Shown: piece after piece, positions 22,101 to 33,900 of the stretch
How the letters are laid out: each line of letters starts with the position of its first letter
Position numbering within the stretch: position 1 is the first letter of the stretch
From: Agelas oroides
Taxonomy: Eukaryota; Porifera; Demospongiae; Agelasida; Agelasidae
NCBI GenBank assembly: GCA_949130485.1
Contig: OX422194.1
Location: 1,714,641 to 1,778,640, forward strand
DNA length: 64,000 bases
Direction: 5' to 3'
Made by a program: the position numbers and the translations under genes
Notes under the pieces: model-generated
The model's input: the letters and a program-made list of their open reading frames with translations, nothing else
The model's database searches: none
What the model was told of the DNA's origin: nothing

Positions 22101-25100
22101 ACCTTCACTCTCTCTCTGTGCTCTCATGATTTCTTCATCTGACTCATCTGGAGCGTCATAACTTGTGTGCTACGATGGAGAGAATCATAACTTTTCTGAC
22201 TCACTTGTTATAGACTGCAAATTTGCATATTTTTCCAGAAGTTTTAGGCTAATAAATACTAGTTTCAGAAGCTACAGGGACAAAGGCTGCTTACTTGGGG
22301 ATTGAACTGGTTAATTTGTTGATCTGACACACTTCATGTTCAAACTTTAGGCAACCAGACAAATGCAACAGAATGTAGTTTTCAATACAAGATCATCCCT
22401 TGTAGCTTAGAAACCTAGACACAGCTAGCTACGTAGGCAATATACCTGCTGTCTTCTAGACATTTGTTTGGCAGCAGAAGCATTTGCATCTCCTTCCTCC
22501 ATGTCTGACAAATCCTCATTGTCTTCATCTTCCTCTGGGGGAGCTAGGGGGAAGAAGAGAGAGGGGGGGGAGAAGGGAGAGGGTAAGGAGAAGGGGGATA
22601 AGGGAGAGGGTGGGAAGAAGGGGGAGAAGGGGGAGAAGGAATAAGAAGAGGGAGGGTCATAGAAGGAATGAATTGAAAGAGCATGATATGGAAGAAGGAG
22701 AGGTGGGTTTCAAGGCATGGTTGCAACACATATTGCAGAGAGGCCATACCAAATTGCTACTCTCTCACATCTGGAAACCAAACACTAAAGTTTGCATTCA
22801 CCTGACTGTTCATCTCTCTCCTCTCCTTCCCCCTCTTCTCTGCCACCCTGGCCAAGCTGACCTTCTCTCTCCACCACGATAGATTTCAATCTACATACAA
22901 AGAATACTTAAATCTGAACAACAGCTTCAGCTACATGTGCACAAAGAGTCATGATAGAGTTTGGTACCAAAACTGCAGCATGCTCACCCAAAATAGCCTA
23001 GCTGGAAACAAGGCTAATGGACAATTGCTCTACAACACCATGAGACATGCATACCCCTCACAGCAGTAACAAAGAATGTGTGTGTCCCACAATACATGCA
23101 CTATATGGAAATTTTGCTTGTATCAGAATATGTGACTGCACAGAAAATGTGCAGTCACATATTCTGACACAAGCAAAATTTCCATATAGTGCATGTATTG
23201 TGGGACACACACATTCAGTGCTTCGAATGTAGTAACAGATCGAATATGCAATGGAGTTCCATTGCATATTTGATCTGTTACTACATTTGAAGCACTGAAC
23301 CCCTAAAATTCTGGGCAGATCTTGTATGTGGTTCTAAGCACACATGAGCTCCATCCTTAATGATAGTTTAGCAGAACAGCACTCCAAACATGGTGATGCA
23401 ATTGAAATGCATAATGAAGTCAATTTCTACCAAAGACTGCAACACATGTATCTTCATTCGACTATTACATTAGCAGTGACCGCATGTGTATGATATGGTG
23501 AGTAGCTTGTGTACACTTGTCTCAGTGTTCTAGTATAGGCATGCATGTACAAACCTTCGTTCCCTGATAGTCTTGATCTCCTTGTTGATGGCTGACACCA
23601 GTTTCTTGACAAAGGTCTTCTCGACGTAGCCCAAGACCTGGCTTGCAGTCACCACAAACTCCTCCTAACAGGTGGCACAGACAGCATGCCATCATAAGAA
23701 CATGTGTGATGTTATGATGCGAAAAACAGTGGTCCACCTCATTAACATCAATCATGTCTTTCGTTCCAACTGAAAATCTACCGTGGATTTATTTCTCAAT
23801 CTTTCAGCACACGCTATATATAAGTGAAAGAAGTTGTTTGACTCTTATACAAGTCACAATGATACCAAAACACAATCTTTCCTACTGAGCTCACAGAATA
23901 GTACTGATGGGGTAGAAAGGTCATTTTGATTCTGTAGAGGCGATATCGGTGACCTTTGCCCTCTCTACACAAGGACTCCCAAACCTCCACTTTTTCCAGC
24001 ACCTGTAAATTACATAGATGTCAGAAAAAAGATCAGACAGGCAGGAAAACATCCATATAAGGCAAAACGCTAACATCCAGAAAATTCACCTGTGAGAGAC
24101 AGACCCTGGTGAAGAGTTTCTTAAGCTTCTCCCCCTCCTCCCTGGCCCGAGGGTGGGGCAGGAGGGGGACATCCATTGCTGGTGTCTTGATGTTAGCGCT
24201 AGCCGTCATCAAGATCTCTCTCAGCCTTGGTATTCCCAGGGTGACGTTCATCTCTCCACGTCCGGCAAAGTGGAAGGTGTTGAGGGTCATCTGGGTGGAG
24301 GGCTCACCAACAGACTGTGGGAGAAATCAAGCAAACACAAAGTTACCTGCAGCACTTTCGTCTTTAAGAAATGGCTTCCCATGGGAGAAGAGAGATAAAA
24401 GAAAACCTTTATAGAACTGGAGGTGTGGATGGACAAACAACTGTGAAAGTATTTGACCAGGATGTTTCATTGTTTTAGTCCTCATTCCCAAACCATGTGA
24501 TCATGTGGCCTGGGAATAAGGTGAGAGCCACAAACTACTATATACTCCACAATTAAAACAAGACTGACCCAAAACTATGCAGACAGAGAGAGAGAGAGAG
24601 GCATCAACAACCGAGGAGTCTGGGAGGAAGTTATCACAGTTCTGACCTGAGCAGCAAGCAGCCCTACAGCTTCACCAGGGTCTGCCAATGCCCTCAGGCA
24701 CTTGAACTGCACTAGATTCTGGAACTTCTCTGGAGCCAACTTCAGTGATCTACAAGGATGGAGAGGGGGGAAGATATACTAGCAACCTAATAACGTGTCT
24801 GAAATGTGACTGTTGAATTAATATACCGTATTTCTTCGAATAGACGCCGCCCTCAAATAGTAGCTGCACATTGGAAGCTTTGAGTAAAATAAATACTGCC
24901 CTCAAATGGCATCCGCTGCTAGTATATGCGGCACATGCGAATAGTTTCTGACGACAATCAAGGAAATAAACACCACCCTTGAATAGTAGCCACCCTCGAA
25001 TAGTAGCCGCACAAAAATGAGCAGTGAAAAGAAAGAGCCGCAGCATCCGATCAAGGAAATATGGTATACATATTTGCAAGTAAATATATAGAGCAAGGTA

Positions 25101-26252
25101 ATTTTGACCTCTACACAGGACTGTCACATTTGGTTACTATGTGGGACTGTAACATAGGAGAGCAACTTTAGGTACATACAGTCACTACGTACTGACTTAC
25201 CCTTCTTCCTCAGTGGCGAGAATGTCTCGAGGGTTCTTTGCCACAAAGGAGGACACTTGTTGAGATAGCTTCTCTGGAATGGAGCCAAAGTGACAGTCAG
25301 GCCTGAGATGGGCGTTCACTGGATCCGGGCACCGGGAGAACTTCTTGCTCAAACTAAGCAAACAAGGAGTGGCACTAAGTCAGCCATGACAAAAGAATCC
25401 AAACCTCTAATTAACAGGCACCTCTCTCTTCCCTTCCCCTCTCCTCACGCATAAACGTTTGTGGGGGCTGGTGGTGGTTTGGTTATTGTTTCTCCTCCCT
25501 TCATAGTTGGTACCAGCTCCATGAAATGCCCCAACAATCCTACGCTACTGACTGTCTCACTTCATGTCCTTCTACGTACCTTTCTCTTGACATGGGTGAT
25601 ATCCCATACCAAGTGTCAATTAGCTGCAACTGAGCCTGGAGATAAGATGGGAGGAGTGTAAGAGAGGGGAGGGAGGGAGGGAGGGAGGGAGGGAGGGAGG
25701 GTGAGAGGAAGGGGAGGTAATATCGGGGTACCTTTGTTCTGTTGTTGTGTTTGGGGCTTCTCTTCCCACGTGGAAACCGATCGATCATCTCTGGCAAGTG
25801 TTTCTCATAGAAATCCAGGAATCCAGTTTTGTGGGGCCCAGCTTGTTGCCCTGGGAGACCATGCCGCCGGCTCCACCGATCCAGCTGCAACAATATATTG
25901 AGGTAGTCATACATGCAGACACCAATGTTCCCGTCTCATTCTCAGACCATTCTCAGACCATATCCCACTGCCTCACTCCCAGACCCACTGTCGTCTCATC
26001 CCCAGACCCACCGTCTCACTCCCAGACCCACTGTCTCATTCCCAGACCATTCTCTCATTCCTAGACCTGGCCAATGTCTCACCAAAGATAACTATTATGC
26101 TCGAAAGAGGATTCACACCTCCACAATGTGTGTACAAATTACCTTTCTCTGGTATTTCACTGCCTTTTTTGTCTCCAGCTGTGTGTCTGCTAACTTAGGA
26201 TCTAACCTGTAGAGAACTGCCTGTAGATGGCAAATGCATACAGTCACACACA

Positions 26253-26318
<66 letters not shown>

Positions 26319-29300
26319 CACGCACACACTACTTTTAAGCTAGAAGGGCTCAAGAGTCCCAATAAATCATCAGGCTTTCAAGGTAAAATTTCACTAGTAA
26401 TTTACGTATTTTGGGAAACCCAAAAACTTTGCTACACAAATTTTTTGCAGTTCTAATTTTTTTGCAATTTGCAATATGTAGCATGGTACATGCGTGCATT
26501 CCATACTAACGTGTAACACACGTAATTTGGTGGTTTAATTTCACAAAGGCAGACTAACTTACCAAGACTTATCTATCACACAACTGTCAATGTATACATA
26601 CAGTATACTGGACTTGCGTACTGCATGAAGGGACAGTCTTACCTGGTAGTTGTTGATGAGGAAGGGGAACTGTTTCTCAGTGAGGAGTCTCGTCTTCCCC
26701 ACGTCCATACCATCCTCCCCATAGAGGAACTGGACCACTGACCCATCGCTGTCACGAACCTGAGTGGCACCAAAACAGGTAACTGCTGAGGGACACAGGG
26801 GCAGGGATTACGGTTAGTTACTTAATCTATCTAGGATCAAAAGGGAGGGATCATCTTGAGTTTAGACTGAAGTATTTAAAACTGGGAAGGCCTGGAGACT
26901 GTAAGGCTAAGAGAACCCCTCACAGTAAGATCATAGTTGACACAGATGCCCTCAAGGTGCTTGATGAGGCACCGCTGAAGGTAGCCACTGCGGCTGGTCT
27001 TCACGGCCGTGTCAACCAGACCCTGCAACAGAGGTAAGACAAAAACCACTTCAATAGGAATGGTGTAACGTTACACAGGACAAGTGGCTCTGTTGCTGAA
27101 TGGAGAAGAGAGCAATGGGAATGAAATATATTCATTACTTAAACAACCCCTGAATAGCGGACACCTCACTACTTTGTATAATGACACTTTTTGCACTCCC
27201 AATTATATGCAGACAACACTTAATGATCCTAATTTAGCAGACATTCGTCAACCCTTTCTGAAAGATTGTCCACCATTGCTGCTTGAGTTAGCACCTTGAC
27301 ATTAGATTAGTGCTATTACTCATAGTACTAGCCTCTGCTTAGCCTTCCTCGCCAGCGTATAGCAAGGGAAGGTTCTAAAAACATAGCCACATCGTGCTCA
27401 ACACCTCGATTACACAGTACAACATCTACGGAAAATGTGCTGGAAGCCCCTGAGTTAGGACAGCCCACTATAAGAGACAAACTGTTCATTCCCAATGGTG
27501 TCCGCTGTAAAGAGGTTCAGACTGGAGGAGGCAAAGCCTTGGGAACAGGACAAGTTGCGTCTCATACCTCCCTTCCTGCCATACAATGGTAGAAGTACTC
27601 CTGCGGTCTTATCCCTGTAAGAAACCTTCCGTCCACGAACCCTCCTGCACGTGGACTGGTGTCGTAGGGAAGGAAGGAGGGGAGGAAGGAGCCACTGGAC
27701 ATGAGGGGGGGACGCTGTCCCTCGAGCTCAATCTGACCTAGCAGGCATGAGATTTGCATACAGTTCACCTGGGAGGGAGGGAGGGAGGGGAGGGAGGGAG
27801 GGAGGGGAGGGAGGGAGGGAGGGGAGGGAGGGAGGGAGGGGAGGGAGGGAGGGAGGGGAGGGAGGGAGGGAGGGGAGGGAGGGAGGGAGGGGAGGGAGGG
27901 AGGGAGGGGAGGGAGGGAGGGAGGGGAGGGAGGGAGGGAGGGGAGGGAGGGAGGGAGGGGAGGGAGGGAGGGAGGGAGGGAGGGAGGGAGGGAGGGAGGG
28001 AGGGAGGGAGGGAGGGAGGGAGGGAGGGAGGAAAGGTAGGGGAGGGAGGGAGGAAAGGGAGGGGAGGGAGGGAGGAAAGGGAGGGGAGGGAGGGAGGAAA
28101 GGGAGGGGAGGGGAGGGAGGGGGGGGGGGGGTAAGGTTAAATCAGAACAACTCTAGCATCACATCCACTCACAGTGGACCCCTTGGCTCCTGACTGAACC
28201 ATCAGCTGCAGGCAGTTGGAAGGAAACGGTTTGTGCAACCCGGCAGGAACGCATGCACTGGGGGACAAAGATGCAACTGCATGATATGTAACGTCACAGA
28301 ATGATTTCTAGGTGTGAACAGAGAGCCACCTTTCCAAATGGTCTATTGATGAGTTTTTTTCAGAGCATATATTGTCCTTCTGTTTACTGGGAAATTTTTA
28401 GCATTAAAAATACCATATACATGTAGTGCTAAATTTTCGAGGGTCTAAACTTTCGCCAATAATAGTTTTTGTACATTTTGTTTAAAATATTTTGCGAATT
28501 AGCTGCTAAACCACACACACGCTGCACACATAATGTACAAGCCTAGTTCTATCAAACACGCACTGTCACACCGTCGTCTGCACGAGCTCGCAGCTGTCAG
28601 CAATGCCTACTTTGAAAATATCTTTATGGAGAGCGTTTTTCCTTGCGGATTTAGCACCTTAACCTGGGGATTTTGTCCAACGACGCTCTTGCAGTCAGAG
28701 CGTAAAATCTGTGGTTCATGTGTTAATTTTTTGCTGAAATAATTTTGCAACGGTTGAAAATTTGCGAAACAAAAAGACCTGCAAAAATTTAGCGCATTAT
28801 GGTAATTATGCCTTTCGTTGCTTGAAGGTTCCACAATGTAGTGTGTATACATATTTGAATGTTGCCATGTATTTAGTGTTGATTGCTTGTCACACTGACG
28901 AAAACATTAACGGCAAGAATTCCAAATCTATAGCATTTTGGAGTAGTCTAAACTCTGACAGTGATGATTTCACGTACGAGCTGATGAGGTTGTTGTATTG
29001 ATCTGTCTTCTTCTTCATGAGGTAGTCAAGTGTCTTCAGTCCTGTGTTGTCATGACTACGATGGGCAGTCTCATACTTCTGTCGGAGCTGGTCTGTTTGT
29101 GTGCGTGTACATTGCAGGGAGGGTAGAAAGAGGGAAGGTACTTGGTATGTACGTCACAGAAGAGTGGCTGCCATGTTGGGAATTTAAAATGAAATACTGA
29201 GACCAATGCCAGTAATTAGTCAACTCCAACAATGCGATAACAGTGGGGATTGGAGCATGTACACATACCACAGCAATGCTACAATGTTTTGCGTGTACTT

Positions 29301-30491
29301 TACTTCTGCGAATTCACAAATGCTCACAGCATCGCAAAATTACGCACTTTACACTGACCATTATTGTTGGAATAGACGCATTTTGAAAAACTGAGGGAGC
29401 TAGATGGTATGCGAATATTGATGAAGTTACTCTTATGCAAAATGCTGTAAGACATTGCGTCCACTATTGGAACAGAGACCAGACATTGGTTTAACAGTGT
29501 GAAAAGACCCAGTCTCCATTTAAGGACATGGTAACACAGTCATGTCTAACAGCAACATACGTGTACCACAACACCCACGAGTGTCCTGGGGGTCACTGAT
29601 GCCAAATGCTTCAGCAGCTGCTTCTAAACCACAGTCCTTAGCCTCCGCCATCACTTTACGACGTTCCACATCAGCCTAGAAGGGAGGGAGGGAGAAGAGA
29701 GACAGACTGTTGGTTCTGGTTGAGATTTAGTGCTTACCCTCCACTCTTGTAGTGGGTCATGCCCAGCCACCAAATGGTGCCCCAATGAGATTTATTTTAG
29801 ATGACAGAAGGAAGTGATAATCTATCATTTCCTGTCAGTTTTTGCCTACGCATTCGCTCATGCTCAGACTGTACAGAATTGTAAATGAAAGAAGGGAGAG
29901 CTAGAAGGGGAGTGAGAAGAAGAGAGAAAGAGAGAGGGAGAGAGAGAGTGAGAGAGAGAGAGGGAGAAAGAGGGAGAGAGAGGGAGAGAGAGCTGAGACG
30001 GTGGGTCACCGTTGGTTTTGGCAGAGATACAATGCTTACCCCCCCTATTGTGGTGGGTCGTGTCAGTGTCAAACTAAACAACCGTATGGCTGTTGGTTAT
30101 GGCTTGCTGTGCCCCATCTGGGAGCCCACCCAATGGCGGCCTGATGAGTTTCATCTTAGATGAATCTTGGAAGTGATTACGTATCACTTCCTGTCAGTTT
30201 TTGCCTACTCATTCAGTTACAGTTGCTCACGCTCAGACTGTACAGGCTTTCACACAAGTTGAAACCACGTGTGAAGAGGGGGAGAGAGAGCGAAGAAGGC
30301 AAGGAGGGGACACAGAAAAAAGGGAGATAGAGAGGGTGGGAGGCTAGTGTTTGTATCTTAGACACTGGTCTCACTTCTGGTGTGACAAGGATGTCCTCCA
30401 CTCCGAGTGTGAAGCTGTGCAGCTGAAGGAATGTGGTGAAGAGCCGGCCGAGGGCGCTCAACAGTAGATTTGATACTGCACCACCATAAAG
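17426..30491 (-). CDS. POLR1A: RNA polymerase I largest subunit, C-terminal half (5' end missing)
   Basis: This subunit forms half of the Pol I active centre that transcribes rRNA in the nucleolus. About 25 exons encode roughly 950 aa homologous to the C-terminal 55% of POLR1A. Exons read (5' to 3'): 30491-30375, 29675-29579, 29092-28978, 28257-28173, 27768-27568, 27022-26924, 26759-26643, 26220-26143, 25884-25732, 25635-25580, 25353-25201, 24749-24647, 24314-24090, 24002-23895, 23664-23555, one near 22878-22800 whose phase I could not resolve, 22543-22446, 22169-22103, 21836-21768, 20794-20709, 20072-19992, 19506-19447, 19180-19073, 18641-18531 and 17719-17426. Phases agree throughout except around the unresolved exon. 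The first exon starts LYGGAVSN. The N-terminal clamp and the catalytic NADFDGD segment are not found anywhere upstream, where a gap and satellite DNA begin. Confidence 0.93.
17811..18012. mobile_element. MITE with 22-bp terminal inverted repeats (TAGCCT...CCCAGGCC family)
   Basis: The ends TAGCCTTATTCCCAGGCCTT and their complement at about 17989-18012 are perfect over about 22 bases. The roughly 200-bp element has no coding capacity. Relatives or fragments are at 7602-7655, 8585-8720, 24473-24530, 45203-45240 and 58412-58523. Confidence 0.85.
19245..19425. repeat. 35-bp minisatellite, 5 copies
   Basis: Five nearly identical copies of a unit containing GGGGCTGTCTTGGTAGGCTA lie in a POLR1A intron. 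Confidence 0.94.
19700..19920. mobile_element. Two tRNA-derived SINE fragments
   Basis: On the minus strand near 19730-19765 a B-box-like GAGTTCAATTTCC is followed by TTTTCACTTTCCTCTATTTC, matching the copy near 12780. On the plus strand 19830-19900 has a tRNA-like A box (GTCAGTGGTGGTAGAAC), a B box (GGGTTCAATTAC) and a T-rich tail. Confidence 0.5.
20285..20515. repeat. Minisatellite, inverse orientation of the 13160 array
   Basis: Units CTCTACTTGACTCTACTACA and CTACCATGG are the reverse complement of the unit at 13160-13550. The array lies between POLR1A exons. Confidence 0.92.
20709..22878 (-). CDS. POLR1A: POLR1A acidic linker exons
   Basis: A series of short exons (about 22878-22800, 22543-22446, 22169-22103, 21836-21768, 20794-20709) encodes a low-complexity acidic stretch ([40 protein letters not shown]). 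Human POLR1A has a similar acidic insertion at the same place. The last four exons join in frame to each other and to the conserved exon 20072-19992. The most 5' of them needs transcript support. Confidence 0.7.
22545..22680. repeat. Purine-rich GGAGAAGGG tract
   Basis: About 130 bases of mainly GGGAGAAGG units in a POLR1A intron, next to the acidic-linker exon 22543-22446. Confidence 0.8.
23074..23216. repeat. Long hairpin 1: 68-bp arms, 7-bp loop
   Basis: Arms 23074-23141 and 23149-23216 are nearly perfect inverted copies (one or two mismatches), starting GAATGTGTGTGTCCCACAAT. It lies in a POLR1A intron. Confidence 0.92.
23214..23299. repeat. Long hairpin 2: 42-bp arms, almost no loop
   Basis: It starts TTCAGTGCTTCGAATGTAGT and ends with the complement. 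The arms differ at one or two positions and meet at about 23256. It abuts hairpin 1 directly. Confidence 0.92.
24090..24749 (-). CDS. POLR1A: POLR1A exons with the trigger loop
   Basis: Exons 24749-24647 and 24314-24090 encode [12 protein letters not shown] then [20 protein letters not shown] and [20 protein letters not shown]. This is the trigger-loop region, conserved in all multisubunit RNA polymerases. Confidence 0.96.
24825..25072. mobile_element. MITE, about 248 bp, ATACCGTATTTC ends
   Basis: The left end ATACCGTATTTCTTCGAA pairs with the right end (complement ATACCATATTTCCTTGAT). The interior has repeated CCCTCAAATAG/CCCTCGAATAG words. It sits in a POLR1A intron. Confidence 0.75.
26251..26325. 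repeat. (CA)n microsatellite
   Basis: About 30 CA units, 5' of the short POLR1A exon 26220-26143 on the minus strand. Confidence 0.95.
26643..28257 (-). CDS. POLR1A: POLR1A exons with the bridge helix region
   Basis: Four exons (28257-28173, 27768-27568, 27022-26924, 26759-26643) encode [13 protein letters not shown], the [20 protein letters not shown] block, [20 protein letters not shown] (bridge helix) and [16 protein letters not shown]. All are near-invariant in Pol I large subunits. Splice phases are 2-0, 0-0, 0-0 and 0-0. A (GGGA)n array lies in the intron just upstream of exon 27768. Confidence 0.95.
27771..28131. repeat. (GGGA)n array with 17-bp higher-order period
   Basis: About 360 bases of GGGAGGGAGGGAGGGGA units, ending in a run of 12-13 G, begin three bases from POLR1A exon 27768-27568. 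Long glycine/glutamate/arginine translations here are artefacts. Confidence 0.95.
28408..28806. mobile_element. TIR element of about 400 bp
   Basis: The left end ATACCATATACATG...GCTAAATTTTCG and the right end GCAAAAATTTAGCGCATTATGGTAAT are inverted relatives. The interior shows no coding signal. It lies in a POLR1A intron. Confidence 0.55.
29890..29998. repeat. GA-rich simple repeat
   Basis: A (GAGAGAGGGA)n tract in a POLR1A intron. A similar purine tract with flanking words (GGCCTGATGAGTTTCATCTT, CACTTCCTGTCAGTTTTTGC) recurs near 30130-30330, so the whole block (about 29715-29900 and 30000-30240) looks duplicated. Confidence 0.7.
30375..30491 (-). CDS. POLR1A: POLR1A first exon in window (funnel region)
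   Basis: The 39 codons read [20 protein letters not shown] to [14 protein letters not shown], with acceptor CCCCCAG and donor GTGAGA. This matches the segment before the secondary-channel funnel of Pol I. It is the most 5' exon recognisable. The gap starts about 260 bp upstream. Confidence 0.9.
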
Positions 30492-30677
30492 CTGGGGGAG
30501 AGGAGGGTGATGTGGGAGAGAGGAGGGTGATGTGGGGAAGACAAGAAAGTGAGGAGAAAGAAAGGTGAAGTAGATGTACATGCTAAACTGGTGACGTCAT
30601 GAGTCATACTCACGGAGCTATTCAATTTGTTTGCATACTTTTTGCAGCTGTTATATAAATTGAGGTGTGCACGTATA

Positions 30678-30694
30678 CACACACACACACGCAT

Positions 30695-30729
<35 letters not shown>
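30678..30729. repeat. (CA)n microsatellite next to the gap
   Basis: CA dinucleotides interrupted by GCATGCAAA, ending about 20 bases before the run of N. Confidence 0.9.
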
Positions 30730-30749
30730 AACCTCATAGCAGCAATGGA

Positions 30750-30949
30750 NNNNNNNNNNNNNNNNNNNNNNNNNNNNNNNNNNNNNNNNNNNNNNNNNNN
30801 NNNNNNNNNNNNNNNNNNNNNNNNNNNNNNNNNNNNNNNNNNNNNNNNNNNNNNNNNNNNNNNNNNNNNNNNNNNNNNNNNNNNNNNNNNNNNNNNNNNN
30901 NNNNNNNNNNNNNNNNNNNNNNNNNNNNNNNNNNNNNNNNNNNNNNNNN
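30750..30949. other. Assembly gap (200 N)
   Basis: Exactly 200 undetermined bases separate the POLR1A intron side from satellite DNA. The round number suggests a placeholder of unknown true length. Confidence 0.99.
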
Positions 30950-33900
30950 GAAATTCGCGCAAATTCCCAGCAAACCCTAGTCCGGAACCGTAGTTGCACT
31001 AATGCAAACTACATATGAGCAACAAGCTGTGGGAATGGGGAGACAAAAAAAGTAAACCATCCGTTTCTGCAATCAATGCACAAAGCTGTACGAGCTTGCA
31101 AATTGATCCTCCTGCACCATAGCCGCAAAGTATCGGCAATCGAAATTCGCGTAAATTCCTTGCAAACCCTAGCCCGGGACAATAGTTGCACTAATGCCAA
31201 CCACATATGAGCAAGAGGCTGTGGGAATGGGGAGGACAAAAACGCAAACCATCCGTTTCTGCAATCAATGCACAAAGCGGTACGAGCTTGCAAATTGATC
31301 CTCCTGCACCATCGCCGCAAAGTATCGGAAATGGAAGTTCGCGTAAATTCCCTGCAACCCCTAGCACGGAACAATAGTTGCACTAATTCAAACTACATAT
31401 GAGCAAGAAGCTGCGGGAATGGGGAGGCCAAAAACGCAAACCATCCGTTTGTGCAATCAACGAACAAAGCGGTACGAGCTTGCAAATTGTTCCTCCTGTG
31501 CAATCGCTGCATAGTATCGGCAATGGAAATTCGCGTAAATTCCCTGCAAACCCTAGCCCGGAACAATAGTTGCACTAATGCAAACTACATATGAGCAAGA
31601 AGCTGTGGGAATGGGGATGCCAAAAACGCAAACCATCCGTTTGTGCAATCAACGCACAAATCTGTACGAGCTTGCAAATTGTTCCTCCTGCACCATCGCC
31701 GCATAGTATCGGCAATGGAAATTCGCGTAAATTCCCTGCAACCCCTTGCCTGGAACAATAGTTGCACTAATGCAAACTACATATGAGCAACAAGCTGAGG
31801 GAATGGGGAAGCCAAAAACGCAAACCATCCGTTTGTGCAATCAACGCACAAAGCTGTACGAGCTTGCAAATTGTTCCTCCTCCACCATCGCCGCATAGTA
31901 TCTGCAATGGAAATTCGCGTAAATTCCCTGCAACCCCTAGCCCGGAACAATAGTTGCAATAATGCAAACTACATATGAGCATGAAGCTGTTCGAATGGGG
32001 AGGCCAAAAACGCAAACCATCCGTTTGTGCAATCAACGCACAAAGTGGTACGAGTTTGCAAATTGTTCCTCCTCCACCATCGCCGCAAAGTATCGGCAAT
32101 GGAAGTTCGCGTTAATTCCCTGCAAAACCTAGTCCGGGACAATAGTTGCACTAATGCCAACTACATATGAGCAAGAAGCTGTGGGAATGGGGAAGCCAAA
32201 AACGCAATCCCTCCGTTTGTGCAGTCAACGCACAAAGCTGTACGAGCTTGCAAATTGTTCCTCCTGCACCATCACCGTATAATGCCGTCCATGGAAATTC
32301 GCGTAAATTCCCTGCAAACCCTAACCCGGAACAATAGTTGCACTAATGCAAACTACATATGAGCAAGAAGATGTGGGAATGGGGATGCCAAAAACGCAAA
32401 CCATCCGTTTGTGCAATCAAAGCACAAAGCGGTACGAGCTTCCAAATTGTTCCTCCTGTACAATCGCTGCATAGTATCGGCAATGGAAATTCGCGTAAAT
32501 TCCCTGCAACCCCTTGCCCGGAACAATAGTTGCACTAATGCAAACTACATATGAGCAACAAGCTGAGGGAATGGGGAGGCCAAAAACGCAAACCATCCGT
32601 TTGTGCAATCAACGCACAAAGCTGTACGAGCTTGCAAATTGTTCCTCCTGCACCATCGCTAGGCTCCCGCACATTATGCTTCATTGCTATCCTATTATGC
32701 TATTCCTTTATTCCTGATAATTTTACCAATTATGCTCCGTTATCTTCCCCATTATGCCCAATGTGTACACAGCGCTTACGGGACAGTTCTGATCGCGTAG
32801 GAGCAGGAGTCGGTCCAGCAATAATACAGTCGACTCGGAAAATGTAGACTCTGTCTCCTTGGGCATACTACTCGAGCTCTGATATGAGCTGTTGCAAGAG
32901 TCAGACGTTGCGATCCTCGTGCTAGTAATACCTAGCGTGAGCTATGCGTACATTACTACAGTTAGTTTACACGTTGGCATTGTTGTGCAATCCGTACTCC
33001 TTACTAGGTTCAAAGGTTAAATAATGACGTAAGGGCGTTGCGCTTACCTATTATGCTCGAAATTGTGCTTATGCTAATAGCTGCCTATTGTGCTTTAAAT
33101 TATGCTGGCATAATGTGCGCATGTCTAACCATCGCCGCATAGTATCGCCAATGGAAATTCGCGTAAATTTCCTGCAAAACCTACCACGGTACAATAGTTG
33201 CACTAATGCAAACTACATATGAGTAAGATGCTGTGAGAATGGGGAGGCCAAAAATGGAAACCCACCGTTTGTGCAATCAACGCACAAAGCGGTACGAGCT
33301 TGCAAATTGTTCCTCCTGCACCATCGCCGTATAATGCCGTCAATGGAAATTCGCGCAAATTCCCAGCAAACCCTAGCCCGGAACAATAGTTGCACTAATG
33401 CAAACAACATTTGAGCAAGAAGCTGTGAGAATGGGGAGGCTAAAAACGCAAACCGTCCGTTTGTGCAATCATCGCACAAAGCGGTACGAGCCTACAAATT
33501 TTTCCTCCTGCACCATCGCCGCATAGTATCGGCAATGGAAATTCGCGTAAATTCCCTGCAAATCCTAGCCCGGAACAACAGTTGCACTAATGCAAACTAC
33601 ATATGAACAAGAAGCTGTGGGAATGGGGAGGCCAAAAACGCAATCCCTCCGTTTGTGCAATCATCGCACAAAGCGGTACGAGCCTGCAAATTGTTCTTCC
33701 TCAACCATCGCCGCATAGTATCGGCAATGGAAATTCGCGTAAATTCCCTGCAAACTCTAGCCCGGAACAATAGTTGCACTAAAGCAAACTACATATGAGC
33801 AAGAAGCTGTGGGAATGGGAGGCCAATAACGCAAACCCACCGTTTGTGCAATCAACACACAAAGCGGTACGAGCTTGCAAATTGTTCCTCCTGCACCATC

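Noticed and set aside
27747-28193. Gly/Glu/Arg-rich frames of 126-148 codons
   Set aside because: They are translations of a (GGGA)n simple repeat between POLR1A exons.
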